From Spirosoma sp. 48-14 (GTDB lineage: Bacteria > Bacteroidota > Bacteroidia > Cytophagales > Spirosomataceae), in contig NZ_MKUD01000081.1 in assembly GCF_001898575.1 (NCBI RefSeq), positions 1 through 64,000 on the forward strand: a DNA stretch of 64,000 bases, written 5' to 3'. The notes below the pieces were generated by a model that saw only the letters and a list, made by a program, of their open reading frames with translations, searched no databases and was not told the origin of the DNA. Every line of letters begins with the position of its first letter. The first letter of the stretch is position 1. The translations under genes were made by a program, and so were the position numbers. Of the stretch, positions 46,583-55,410 are shown one piece after another.

Positions 46583-49500
46583 TTAAAAGCCAATGTTTAT
46601 GCCGAACAGAATACTTTTTGCCGTTGGGTAATCGTACCGCTCGTTACCGGGCGTAAGCGGGCTATCGGTCCGGCTCACATCGGGGTTAAACCCAACGAAC
46701 TTCGTGAAGAGGAAGGGATTGTTAGCGGTTACCGACAGGCGCACTGAGCTGAGTTTGGCCTTTTTCGCGATCAGTTCGGGAAGGGTGTAGCCCAACACGA
46801 TGTTGTTGATCCGCAGATACGAACCATCGTCCAGCCAGCGTTGGCTGTAGGTCCCCCGAAAATTACCCGTTGGCACATCGTTGGGCCGTACCGAATAGCC
46901 ATCGCCCGGTTCCGACTCCGATTTCCAGTAGTTGTTCATAAAAGCATACTGCCGGAACCGGGCACGGTCGTTGGCCAGTTGCTCCCGCGACAATGCCAGT
47001 ACGCTGTTCCCCTGTACGCCTTGCAAACTCACGCTCAGGCTCAGATTCTTATACGAAAAGCTGTTGGTCATGCCGTAGTAAAAATCGGGGTAAGGCGAAC
47101 CCATGATGGTTTTGTCGAAACTGTTAATGATTCCGTCGGGAACGCCGTTTGGCCCGCTGACATCCACAAACCGAACATCGCCCACGCGCGAGGCATCACG
47201 ACCACCAGGGTTCCAGATCGGTCCTTTGTCCAGTTCCGCTTTGGTTTTGAAAATACCATCGGTCAGCCACCCGTAGAACATCCCAATCGGTTGGCCAATC
47301 ATGGTGATGTTTCCGCCCTGGCTTGCAATAATGGGGTCGCCAGAGGGGCCCAGGCGGGTCACTTTATTTTTATACATCGAGAAGTTCAGGGCTGTCTGCC
47401 ATTTGAAAGCACCCTGGGTATTCACCGTGTTCAGGGTAATTTCCCAGCCTGTATTCTGCACTTCGCCAATGTTCTGGAGCGCGGTATTAAAACCCGTGAT
47501 GTCGGGAATATTTACGTTGAGCAGCAGATCGGTGTTTTTCGACCGGAAATGGTCCAGCGTCAGTGCCAGCCGGTTATTGAGGAAACTAACATCGACACCC
47601 ACGTTGATCTGCTGCTGCGTTTCCCAGGTCAGATTCGGATTGGCGAGTCGGCCCGGTGAGAACCCACCTACGCCTGTTCCACCCAGTACATACTTTTCGT
47701 AGTTGATCGTAGCCAGGTGGTCGTAATTGCCGATGTTGTTGTTTCCGGTTTTCCCGTAGCTGGTCCGCAATTTCAATTCGTTGATGGCGCGAATATCTTT
47801 CATGAAAGCCTCATCCGAAATACGCCAGGCCAGTGCAACCGATGGAAACACACCGTACTTATTTTCTGCGCCAAAGCGCGAAGAACCATCCGTCCGCAAC
47901 GAAGCCGTTGCGTAGTACTTGCTGTTGTAGTTATAATTGATCCGTCCTAAATACGACAGCAGCGACCATTCCGCTACGTTCGACGAACCGCCCGTCAGAA
48001 TCCCACTCACGGCACTCAACGTAGGCACCAGATTGTTGGGATAGCGATTGCTGGTCAGTGTGTTGGATTCGAAGGTTTCCTTTTGGGTCGTGTAGCCTAA
48101 TAACCCCGTGAAGTTGTGCTTACCAACGCTCTTGGTATAGTTCACGGTAGTTTCCGTAATCCAGTTGAGCCGTTGCGATGCGTTGTCGGTACCACTGGCC
48201 AGTTCGTTGAGGAAAGCCGCCATCTGGGGTTTGAAGTAGCTCCCTTTGATACTCATCAGGTTGATACCCAGCATCACATTCACCTTCAAATTGGGCAGGA
48301 TGGCGTATTCCATGAACGTATTCCCCAGAAAACCGATGCCTTTTTGCCGGGCCTTTATTTCGTTGGCTAGCGCCAGCGGATTCTTACTGGTCACCACCGC
48401 ATCCAGGCCATTGCCAAACGGATAATAACTGCCATCCGGATTGTATAAGGACTGATAAGTCGGAATGACCAGCGCATTGTAGAGTGGGTTGTTGGTAATA
48501 TCCGAGTAAGTCGCTACGTCTTCAGCACCGACACCGCCCACGTTGAATTTATCGGTATACGAGGGATTCAGGTTCACTTTCAACGTAAGCCGGGGGGCCA
48601 GTTTGGCGTCGATATTAGCCCGGACCGAGTAGCGTTTGAAGTTGGTGTTCAGAATAATCCCGTCCTGATTGAAGTATTCGCCACTCACAGCATACCGGAT
48701 ATTTTCGGTGCCACCCGACGCATTTAATTGATATTGCTGCTGAGGGCCTGTACGCAATATGGCATCGAGCGGGTCTTCGTTCGTGGTGATCTTTCCTGAC
48801 AGTACATCCAGAATCGTTTGCGGAACAGGCGCCTTCCACTTGAGCGGATCGCCCGACACATCGTTTCCTTCGTCCAGGTTTCGGTTGCGAACACCATCAA
48901 AATAGTGCTGTGCTTCTTCCAGGCCCGATTGCAGCTTGGGCCGCTTGGCTATTTTCTGAAAACCGAACTGGTAACTGAAGCTGATTGCTGCCTTGCCCGA
49001 TTTACCCCGTTTGGTATTGATAATCACAACGCCATTGGCCCCCCGCGATCCGTAGATAGCCGTTGCCGACGCATCTTTCAGCACGTCGATGGTTTCCACA
49101 TCGTTTGGGTTCAGGGTCTGGATGCTGGAAATCGGGAAACCATCGACTACATACAGCGGACCAGCACCCGCCGAAATACTACCAATGCCCCGAATTCGGA
49201 TTTGCGGAGCAGCACCGGGTTCGCCCGAAACAGGTTTCACCTGAACCCCGGCAATTTTACCCATCAGCGCCTGATCGACCCGCGGAACGGCCACCTCCTG
49301 AATGGATTTGCTACCGATAGAGGCCACAGAGCCTGTCAGGTCTTTTTTCTCGATAGACCCGTATCCGATGACGACAATTTCGCTCAGGGTTTTGTTATCG
49401 GTTTCCAGCGTAATGTTCAGGCTAGTGCGATTACCCACCACAATCTCCTGCGAAGCATAGCCGACAAAGCTGAAAATCAGCGTGGCCGACGCATTCGGAA

Positions 49501-50107
49501 CGTCGATTCTATACCGTCCGTCAACGTCGGTAGTCGTTCCTTTCTGAGTCCCTTTCAACAGAATACTGACACCGGGCAAGCCCTCCCCTTTTTCATCTGA
49601 CACTTTTCCCTGAACCGAAACATCGGCCGCCCGCACTTTTTCGACGGTGATTTCAGCCGATGCGGTCAATAAGGGCAGTTGTGTTGTTGATTCCGACTCC
49701 TGGTACCGCTCGGTTATCGGTGTAGCAACCGGAAATCGGGCGTTGGTGGCCTCCACCTTTCCCGACGACTCCTTCGCCGTAATCACATAACTACCGTTTC
49801 TGATTTTCCGGTAGCGCAGGCCCAATGGCTTCAGAATCGTGCTCAGATTATCGTCTATTTTGGCATTGAGGTCAACGGCATCGGCCGCAACGGTCAACCC
49901 TTCTACATGACGATCCAGATACAGGATGTCGGTAGCATACTGATCCTGTAAGTTCTTCAATACATCTTTTAATCGTTTCGTTGAGGCTTTGGCATATACC
50001 TCTTTTGGCTGAAGTTGTTCAGCGCGCGCCAGGGTTTGGGAAAAGCCAGGATGTAGTCCTCCCATCACTACTCCCAAAAGGAGTAGAATACGTACTGATT
50101 TTTCCAT
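46583..50107 (-). CDS. SusC/RagA-family TonB-linked transporter with STN domain
   Basis: The 1174-residue protein differs from the first SusC by an N-terminal STN (secretin/TonB short) domain at about residues 35-115 (RLKDVLKNLQDQYATDILYL, then ILKPLGLRYRKIRNGSYVIT). After it come the carboxypeptidase-regulatory domain (GKVSDEKGEGLPGVSILLKG), the TonB box region LSEIVVIGYGSIEKKDLTGS and a plug with ISAGAGPLYVVDGFPISSI and DASATAIYGSRGANGVVIIN, then the barrel ending KSILFGINIGF. An STN domain normally contacts a FecR-type anti-sigma factor to switch on an ECF sigma factor when substrate binds. No FecR is present in the window and no intact FecI lies beside this gene, so the signalling partner is missing or distant. 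Confidence 0.94.
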   Translation of the reverse strand: MEKSVRILLLLGVVMGGLHPGFSQTLARAEQLQPKEVYAKASTKRLKDVLKNLQDQYATDILYLDRHVEGLTVAADAVDLNAKIDDNLSTILKPLGLRYRKIRNGSYVITAKESSGKVEATNARFPVATPITERYQESESTTQLPLLTASAEITVEKVRAADVSVQGKVSDEKGEGLPGVSILLKGTQKGTTTDVDGRYRIDVPNASATLIFSFVGYASQEIVVGNRTSLNITLETDNKTLSEIVVIGYGSIEKKDLTGSVASIGSKSIQEVAVPRVDQALMGKIAGVQVKPVSGEPGAAPQIRIRGIGSISAGAGPLYVVDGFPISSIQTLNPNDVETIDVLKDASATAIYGSRGANGVVIINTKRGKSGKAAISFSYQFGFQKIAKRPKLQSGLEEAQHYFDGVRNRNLDEGNDVSGDPLKWKAPVPQTILDVLSGKITTNEDPLDAILRTGPQQQYQLNASGGTENIRYAVSGEYFNQDGIILNTNFKRYSVRANIDAKLAPRLTLKVNLNPSYTDKFNVGGVGAEDVATYSDITNNPLYNALVIPTYQSLYNPDGSYYPFGNGLDAVVTSKNPLALANEIKARQKGIGFLGNTFMEYAILPNLKVNVMLGINLMSIKGSYFKPQMAAFLNELASGTDNASQRLNWITETTVNYTKSVGKHNFTGLLGYTTQKETFESNTLTSNRYPNNLVPTLSAVSGILTGGSSNVAEWSLLSYLGRINYNYNSKYYATASLRTDGSSRFGAENKYGVFPSVALAWRISDEAFMKDIRAINELKLRTSYGKTGNNNIGNYDHLATINYEKYVLGGTGVGGFSPGRLANPNLTWETQQQINVGVDVSFLNNRLALTLDHFRSKNTDLLLNVNIPDITGFNTALQNIGEVQNTGWEITLNTVNTQGAFKWQTALNFSMYKNKVTRLGPSGDPIIASQGGNITMIGQPIGMFYGWLTDGIFKTKAELDKGPIWNPGGRDASRVGDVRFVDVSGPNGVPDGIINSFDKTIMGSPYPDFYYGMTNSFSYKNLSLSVSLQGVQGNSVLALSREQLANDRARFRQYAFMNNYWKSESEPGDGYSVRPNDVPTGNFRGTYSQRWLDDGSYLRINNIVLGYTLPELIAKKAKLSSVRLSVTANNPFLFTKFVGFNPDVSRTDSPLTPGNERYDYPTAKSILFGINIGF

Positions 50108-50547
50108 ATGGTACAGGGTTTATGTAGTTTGTGCTGCTAGGTTATGGTAAGAGGCTTGTACGCTGCGACAAAAAACCAGGATCTGTTAGTGGAATAGTCC
50201 GACGGGTGAAGTCATAGGCCTACTGCCTTAACCCGTCTTAGAGGATAGACGGGAAAGTGCATTAAAAACACTTAGTCATTTTTTAATTATTTTTTTGAAA
50301 AATTGAATTATACCCGATTTTCAACTAAAATGACACATGGGCTATCGGTTTTGAAAAACCTCCCTGTGTCAGATGCTCGCATCTGACAACACAGAGAAGA
50401 CTCAGCTTTGTAGCTGTGATGCCATTGTGGTGTCGGTTACTTATAACCGACACAGGGAGGTTTCTCAAAATCTCATCTATATCGGTTTTTGAGAAACCTC
50501 CTTGTGTCAGATGTGAGCATCTGACACCACAGAAATACCCGATTGCA
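50108..50547. other. SusC upstream spacer with palindromic repeats
   Basis: 440 bp between the glycosidase stop (50548) and susC start (50107), both minus strand. It contains the repeat cluster at 50345-50531 and AT-rich DNA near 50280-50330 that is the most likely place for a susC promoter. No gene. Confidence 0.55.
50345..50531. repeat. Cluster of three mosaic palindromic repeat units
   Basis: Unit 1 (50345-50394) and unit 3 (50482-50531) share TCGGTTTTgAgAAACCTCC-type then TGTGTCAGATG and GCATCTGAC, about 85 per cent alike by eye, in the same direction. Between them unit 2 (50430-50471) carries the reverse order with a GTGTCGGTTA / TAACCGACAC hairpin. Each unit has its own 8-10 bp hairpin (50368-50387, 50430-50453, 50506-50525). 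The GGTTTCTCAAAACCG block is the same as at 43645-43696. Confidence 0.75.
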
Positions 50548-52728
50548 CTAGTTTCGCAAATCGGGTTGTGCCTGTTCAGCGACGATAATATCGCGGGCCA
50601 CATCGGGGCGGAGTTTTTCCCAGTGGAAGCGGAGTTGATTATTTTCGGCCCAGGTGTGGCCTTTCTGTTCGGTCAGATGGACCAACGGCATGTCGTTGTA
50701 CAGTGGACGCGTAATGGCAATGACCTCATCCCAATAACGGAGGGCTTCTTTCAAGTGCTGAATGGCGGCCTGTTTCTGTACTTCCTGCCCGGTAGTCCGG
50801 TAGGTTTGCAAGGCAACCGCGCCTTTCAACTTTTCGGCAAAATGTAGTCCCAGATTGGACCACACCTTTACATCGGCCACCTCATACAAAAGCGACCGAC
50901 TCGATAAGGTATTAATCGACCTGACCAGTTGTAAGGCTTTCTGGCAATCCGTTTCAAGCATACTGACCAACACAGGCGGGGTTATTTTTTCTGACCCGAA
51001 TGCTGCGCCTGTATTTTTTGCTTTCACATAATCGGCCACCGATACATAGTTTGGATCGAGTGTTGGTTGGGTAATCTGCTGATTGACGGAGATATAGGCC
51101 ACATTTTTAGCCGCATCGAAAGCCATCATGCCTTCACTATACAGCGAAAAATCCCAGGTAAAGTCGAAGTCGGCTGCCAGTCGAAGCGGGGTCGATGAGG
51201 CCAATGCATAGGCTTCCAGCAACGAAGCGGCCGACGAGCCATACCGTCGGACAAATTCGGCCTTGAAGAGGGCATCGGGCGTGGCGGGGTTGTAAAGCAA
51301 TCGTCCCCAGAGTTTATAAAACAGCCATTGCCGCTCAAACGCAAACTTCCAGTCGACGGGACCGCCGGGGGTGGTGAAGTAATCTTTGGCCGGAATGTAC
51401 GTCTCTGAGCCAAGGAAATAGCCGCCCACATACGGTTGATTATTCTCGGCAATATGCGCCCGCACAAACGAAGGCGCACCCCAGCGCAGACAGAAAAAAT
51501 CCTCATTACGGGCCGTCCAGGTGATTTTGTAGGCCGTGGGCAATGGCTTGAAATAGGTGTCGTATAACTTCCCGCCATGCACTTTCACCAGTTTAGGCGT
51601 TGAGTGCGCGTGCGACCAATTGTATTTCAGATCAGCCCAGACAGGCCCTTCGATAAACGGTAGATCCCCTTCGCTTTCAATCGATTTTCGGGTCAGTTTT
51701 TCGGTATCGATGCTGGTAACGCCCAGCGAACCCGTCGTGCTTGAGAACGGAATCCGGTGGATTAGTTTGGTTTTCCGTCCGGCCAACCGCATCCCTTCAA
51801 TGATGGTCGACTTCATCCATTCTTCGCGCTGCTGGGGTGTCATGCCGCCCATGGCTTCGCCCAATGTCAGGCCAAAGCCGGTCAGTTCAGGATACTCCTG
51901 CAACACTTGGGTAACACACTCACGCGTGTAGCGTTTAACAATCGCCGACGTGTCGCCATCGATAAAATGGTGGTGTTCCAGATTATTGAGCTTTGGATTG
52001 ACGTTGTACGCTTTCGAAAATTCAGGACTCGTAAAGATGTTGAAAGGCACCAGGTACGTATCAATAGCCCGTTCGTGCGCCATCCGAAAAATAGCGTGAA
52101 ACAACGCTTGCCATTCGGCCAGTTGCTGATCGTTGAAAGGGATAGCCGCCGGAAAATTCGTCGGCCGAATCATAAAGGTGTATGGATGCAGATTCCAAAG
52201 ACTCAGCGCATTGAACCGATTGGCGGCCATCATATCCAGAAACGCTTTCCAGTACAACGTATCGCGGCAGGTGTCGTAATGCAGGTCAAGGGCATAGCTA
52301 TGGCGATACGTATCCCAGGGCAGGTCGAACTTTATGGCCCGCAATGGCAAATGGGGCTTTTCGCTGCTGGACGTGATTTTCGCTAACGATGTTCCGTTCT
52401 GAATGGCTTCGACCAACGACAGACATCCATAGATTAATCCTCGTGCATCGCCACCTGTAACAAGTAGCTGACGCCCCTGACGGTCTACTCTATACGTTTC
52501 AGATCCGAGTGTGGTGTTGACGGGTTCAAGCCGAATGGCATAATCGGCATCCCCAGCCTTCTCCCTGAGTATGGTATAGTGTTTCGACGTAAGTGCTTTC
52601 GCAAGCTGACTAGCGGCATACCGACTCTGCGGTGATGGTTGTGTTTGTTGAATAACTACCCGTTGGGCCAATGCCGTGAACGAACAGGCCAGTGAAAGCA
52701 GGAGCAGCGTCAGGTGCTTGTGGCTCAT
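50548..52728 (-). CDS. GH67/GH20-like exported glycosidase family protein
   Basis: The 726-residue protein has a signal peptide (LTLLLLSLACSFTALAQ). It has an alpha/beta N-terminal domain like that of GH67 alpha-glucuronidases and GH20 hexosaminidases (SRYAASQLAKAL, then LLVTGGDARGLIYGCLSLVE). A TIM-barrel-like centre follows: HLPLRAIKFDLPWDTYRHSY, then DMMAANRFNALSLWNLHPYT, then GFGLTLGEAMGGM. A helical C-terminus closes it. A glutamate in LTLGEAMGG is a reasonable catalytic candidate but I cannot fix the pair. No exact CAZy family is claimed. The product at 61362-63995 has the same architecture. It is encoded upstream of SusC, 7 bp after the deacetylase gene. Confidence 0.7.
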   Translation of the reverse strand: MSHKHLTLLLLSLACSFTALAQRVVIQQTQPSPQSRYAASQLAKALTSKHYTILREKAGDADYAIRLEPVNTTLGSETYRVDRQGRQLLVTGGDARGLIYGCLSLVEAIQNGTSLAKITSSSEKPHLPLRAIKFDLPWDTYRHSYALDLHYDTCRDTLYWKAFLDMMAANRFNALSLWNLHPYTFMIRPTNFPAAIPFNDQQLAEWQALFHAIFRMAHERAIDTYLVPFNIFTSPEFSKAYNVNPKLNNLEHHHFIDGDTSAIVKRYTRECVTQVLQEYPELTGFGLTLGEAMGGMTPQQREEWMKSTIIEGMRLAGRKTKLIHRIPFSSTTGSLGVTSIDTEKLTRKSIESEGDLPFIEGPVWADLKYNWSHAHSTPKLVKVHGGKLYDTYFKPLPTAYKITWTARNEDFFCLRWGAPSFVRAHIAENNQPYVGGYFLGSETYIPAKDYFTTPGGPVDWKFAFERQWLFYKLWGRLLYNPATPDALFKAEFVRRYGSSAASLLEAYALASSTPLRLAADFDFTWDFSLYSEGMMAFDAAKNVAYISVNQQITQPTLDPNYVSVADYVKAKNTGAAFGSEKITPPVLVSMLETDCQKALQLVRSINTLSSRSLLYEVADVKVWSNLGLHFAEKLKGAVALQTYRTTGQEVQKQAAIQHLKEALRYWDEVIAITRPLYNDMPLVHLTEQKGHTWAENNQLRFHWEKLRPDVARDIIVAEQAQPDLRN

Positions 52729-52735
52729 AGCTAGG

Positions 52736-53545
52736 TCATTTTTGACTTACCTGCTTACTCTTCACATACCGGACAACGTCGATGAACGGAGCCACCCAGA
52801 TGTCGCCCAGGTTTTGCTTCAGATACCGCAATAGCTTGTTATGCTCTGGCAAAGCCACATTCAACGAATGTCCTCCACCCACACCATGAAACAGAAATAC
52901 CAGCAATGAACCACTTGCCTGCGCTTTTTTGACCAGTTCGATTAACTGCTCGCCCGACTGCCCATTGATGGCGTAGGAGCCAACATCGGCCAGGTTGATT
53001 TCGGTAATCGGTTTCATTTCGCTGGTTGTACCCCTGGCCGCTACAAAATCGGCTTCAGCGGTTTTGTAGTAATCCACGTCGCCAATTTTGGTATCGCCAC
53101 AGGGATACGCAAAGGTTCGGGCTTTTTGTCCGTCGAGCGTGTTGAGCAGGACGTTGGTCATTTTCATCTCGTCCGTCATCCGCTTAACGGTGTATTTGCT
53201 CAGATCGTAATTGGGATTGACCCATTCACGGCCCGGTCGGTCGCCCGCGCAGGGGTGAAACAATGTATGATTTGCCAGCTCATGTCCTTTATCAGACGCT
53301 GATTTCCAGCGGTTCAGGTTGTTGACAAACCCCGGAAAGTATCCCGACAGATAGAATGTTCCTTTCAGACCCAGCGAATCCAGAACCGGAATCACATTAT
53401 CCAGATGAACCTGTAAAGCATCGTCGTAGGTTAGGACCACGGCACATTTTTTACCATTCCAGACGCCCTTCTGCTGAGCATTGGCAGATATGTACACAAA
53501 CAGGTACAGATATAATAACGCTACTTTTTTCATGTAATTTTTCAT
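52736..53545 (-). CDS. Polysaccharide deacetylase (NodB-like), exported
   Basis: The open frame extends to a TTG at 53575, but ATG 53545 (or 53533) gives the signal peptide KKVALLYLYLFVYISANAQ. The mature protein of about 240 residues is a NodB-homology domain. The first motif TYDDALQVHLDNVIPVLDSL holds the metal-ligand and base aspartates, the second motif HELANHTLFHPC supplies the two metal-binding histidines, and FAYPCGD is the third motif. Family 4 carbohydrate esterases remove N- or O-acetyl groups from glycans. It is the first gene of the minus-strand run and lies 7 bp upstream of the glycosidase, which suggests an acetylated substrate. Confidence 0.88.
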   Translation of the reverse strand: MKNYMKKVALLYLYLFVYISANAQQKGVWNGKKCAVVLTYDDALQVHLDNVIPVLDSLGLKGTFYLSGYFPGFVNNLNRWKSASDKGHELANHTLFHPCAGDRPGREWVNPNYDLSKYTVKRMTDEMKMTNVLLNTLDGQKARTFAYPCGDTKIGDVDYYKTAEADFVAARGTTSEMKPITEINLADVGSYAINGQSGEQLIELVKKAQASGSLLVFLFHGVGGGHSLNVALPEHNKLLRYLKQNLGDIWVAPFIDVVRYVKSKQVSQK

Positions 53546-53788
53546 TAATACTGATGAGAAACGAACGTTAGCCAACTTTAAACTAAATGAAGCTAGTATG
53601 ACGATGTATTTACTGGAAGTATAAAAAAAACAAATTTTTTATGAAGGAGAAACGCTGACTGCAACTAAGGGCCCAAATCTGCCCTATTAAGTAACCAAAA
53701 CAACTTCAAAAAAACAATTAAACAATTAGTCAATCAAAATTCAACTAAATTGCTCACGGATAAAAACAGTTACATCCCATCACTATCA

Positions 53789-55369
53789 ATGAAAAGACTC
53801 ATACCTTTGTTTTTTTTACTAGTCAGTAATCTCGTATCAGCCCAGAACAACTACATTGCTACTTCTCCTTCCTCAGATACACCCAGTACGAACAATACAA
53901 TAGTAGGTATACAGGCTGGCAACTCGACTATAACAGGTCTTTATAATACTTTCTTAGGCTTTCAGGCTGGGGCTAAAACGACAGGCGGCTGGAGTAACGT
54001 TTTTGCCGGTTCACTCTCGGGTAATGCCAACACAACAGGCAGCAATAATATTTTTATTGGTATGCAGGCTGGCCTTTATAATACAACGGGCAATAATAAT
54101 TCCTTTCTGGGCTTTGAAGCTGGTTATAACAATACAACTGGCGAAAACAATTCATTTGTAGGATCTAAAGCTGGTATTTCGAATAGTACTGGCTTTGGCA
54201 ATACATTCATGGGCACCCAGACAGGTTTGTCGAATACAATAGGATATGGCAATTCCTTTTTCGGTAACGCAGCAGGTTTGTATAATACTTCTGGAAGCCA
54301 GAATACCTTTATCGGCCAAAATGCAGGGCTTAATAGTACGACGGGAAGTTACAATTCTTTTATCGGCTTTGCGACTGGTGGGTTTAACTCAACTGGCCGC
54401 GAAAATTCATTTATGGGCTCATTTGCAGGTTACACCAACACAACAGGAAGCGAAAATTCGTTTATGGGCTATGGAGCTGGCGGTAAAAATACATCAGGGG
54501 GGCGCAATTCATTTTATGGGTGGGGAGCAGGTGAGGGAAATACTACAGGTATACAAAATACCCTATTAGGATATCGAGCTGGCTATAATACCTCAACGGG
54601 CAATAATAACATCATCATTGGTCCAAATTCTGGTACGACCATAACAACCAGTGATGATAATGTGCTGATGGGATATAACGCTCAAGCGGGTGATGGTAGC
54701 GGAAATCACAATGTCATTATTGGAGGAGAAGCCGGTGGAGGACTCTGGGCCGGAGGAAACAATACACTCATTGGACATTATAGCAGCGCAGAATCGATGG
54801 CTTTGCACAATGCAACGGCTATTGGTGCCAATGCTCATGTAGCAGTTAGTAATGCTGTCGTGTTAGGCCGCAATGCTAATGTCGGAATTGGCACATCCGC
54901 CCCTACCGCCCGGCTGGAAGTAGTCAGTGAAGCTGTCGATGCCAGCGGCCTACGGCTAACGAATCTGACCAGTCAAAGCAAACCCGTCAAAGCCACGGAT
55001 CAATTTCTAACCGTCAACGAAAAGGGGGATGTGGTCAAAGCAGGCTATCAACTCCGTATTACTCATGCCGATGAATGGAGTGATAAGGTGTTCAGCCCAT
55101 CGTACCACCTTCGCCCATTATCTGTTGTTGCCGATTATATTCACCAACACGGCCATTTACCCAATGTTCCTTCCGCCCAACAGATAATTGATAACGGTGT
55201 TGGCCTAGTTCAAATGAACGCTACCTTGCTGGAAAAAGTAGAGGAATTAACACTCTACAGCATACAACTTGAGAAAACGAACCAGCAACAGCAACAGGAG
55301 CTACAGAAGCTGAAACAAAAGCAGGAAGCCCTGGAGCAAAAACTGGATCAGCTATTAAAACAGAAGTGA
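53789..55369 (+). CDS. Secreted 17-residue-repeat (beta-roll-like) surface protein
   Basis: ATG 53789 gives a signal peptide (MKRLIPLFFLLVSNLVSA); the upstream TTG at 53750 is not needed. The 526-residue product has at least eleven clean copies, from about residue 100 to 290, of a 17-residue repeat: NTTGxxNSFxGxxAGxx. The regular N, G and hydrophobic spacing suggests a left-handed beta-roll or beta-solenoid, as in trimeric adhesin heads and phage-fibre-like proteins. After a GTSAPTARLEVVSEA linker and a DEWSDKVFSPSYHLRPLS stretch comes a C-terminal coiled coil (LEKTNQQQQQELQKLKQKQE) that could trimerise. Chaperone (intramolecular) domains are often found at this position but are not evident. 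Adhesion is inferred. It is divergent from the glycan locus. Confidence 0.82.
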   Translation: MKRLIPLFFLLVSNLVSAQNNYIATSPSSDTPSTNNTIVGIQAGNSTITGLYNTFLGFQAGAKTTGGWSNVFAGSLSGNANTTGSNNIFIGMQAGLYNTTGNNNSFLGFEAGYNNTTGENNSFVGSKAGISNSTGFGNTFMGTQTGLSNTIGYGNSFFGNAAGLYNTSGSQNTFIGQNAGLNSTTGSYNSFIGFATGGFNSTGRENSFMGSFAGYTNTTGSENSFMGYGAGGKNTSGGRNSFYGWGAGEGNTTGIQNTLLGYRAGYNTSTGNNNIIIGPNSGTTITTSDDNVLMGYNAQAGDGSGNHNVIIGGEAGGGLWAGGNNTLIGHYSSAESMALHNATAIGANAHVAVSNAVVLGRNANVGIGTSAPTARLEVVSEAVDASGLRLTNLTSQSKPVKATDQFLTVNEKGDVVKAGYQLRITHADEWSDKVFSPSYHLRPLSVVADYIHQHGHLPNVPSAQQIIDNGVGLVQMNATLLEKVEELTLYSIQLEKTNQQQQQELQKLKQKQEALEQKLDQLLKQK

Positions 55370-55387
55370 TTCGCTGCCTTTCCGGCT

Positions 55388-55409
55388 GGGCAAGTTACGA
55401 CGCTTGCCC
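55388..55409 (+). terminator. Terminator between convergent genes
   Basis: GGGCAAG (55388-55394) pairs with CTTGCCC (55403-55409), followed by a T-containing run. It lies in the 41-bp gap between the repeat protein and the next, convergent gene. Confidence 0.55.
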
Positions 55410-55410
55410 T

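Noticed and set aside
48818..49600. A 260-codon plus-strand frame
   Set aside because: Antisense to the plug region of the STN-bearing SusC; no recognisable protein features.
50345..50531. A CRISPR array
   Set aside because: Three units are present, but they are palindromic, in opposite directions and unevenly spaced, with no spacers of constant length and no cas genes.
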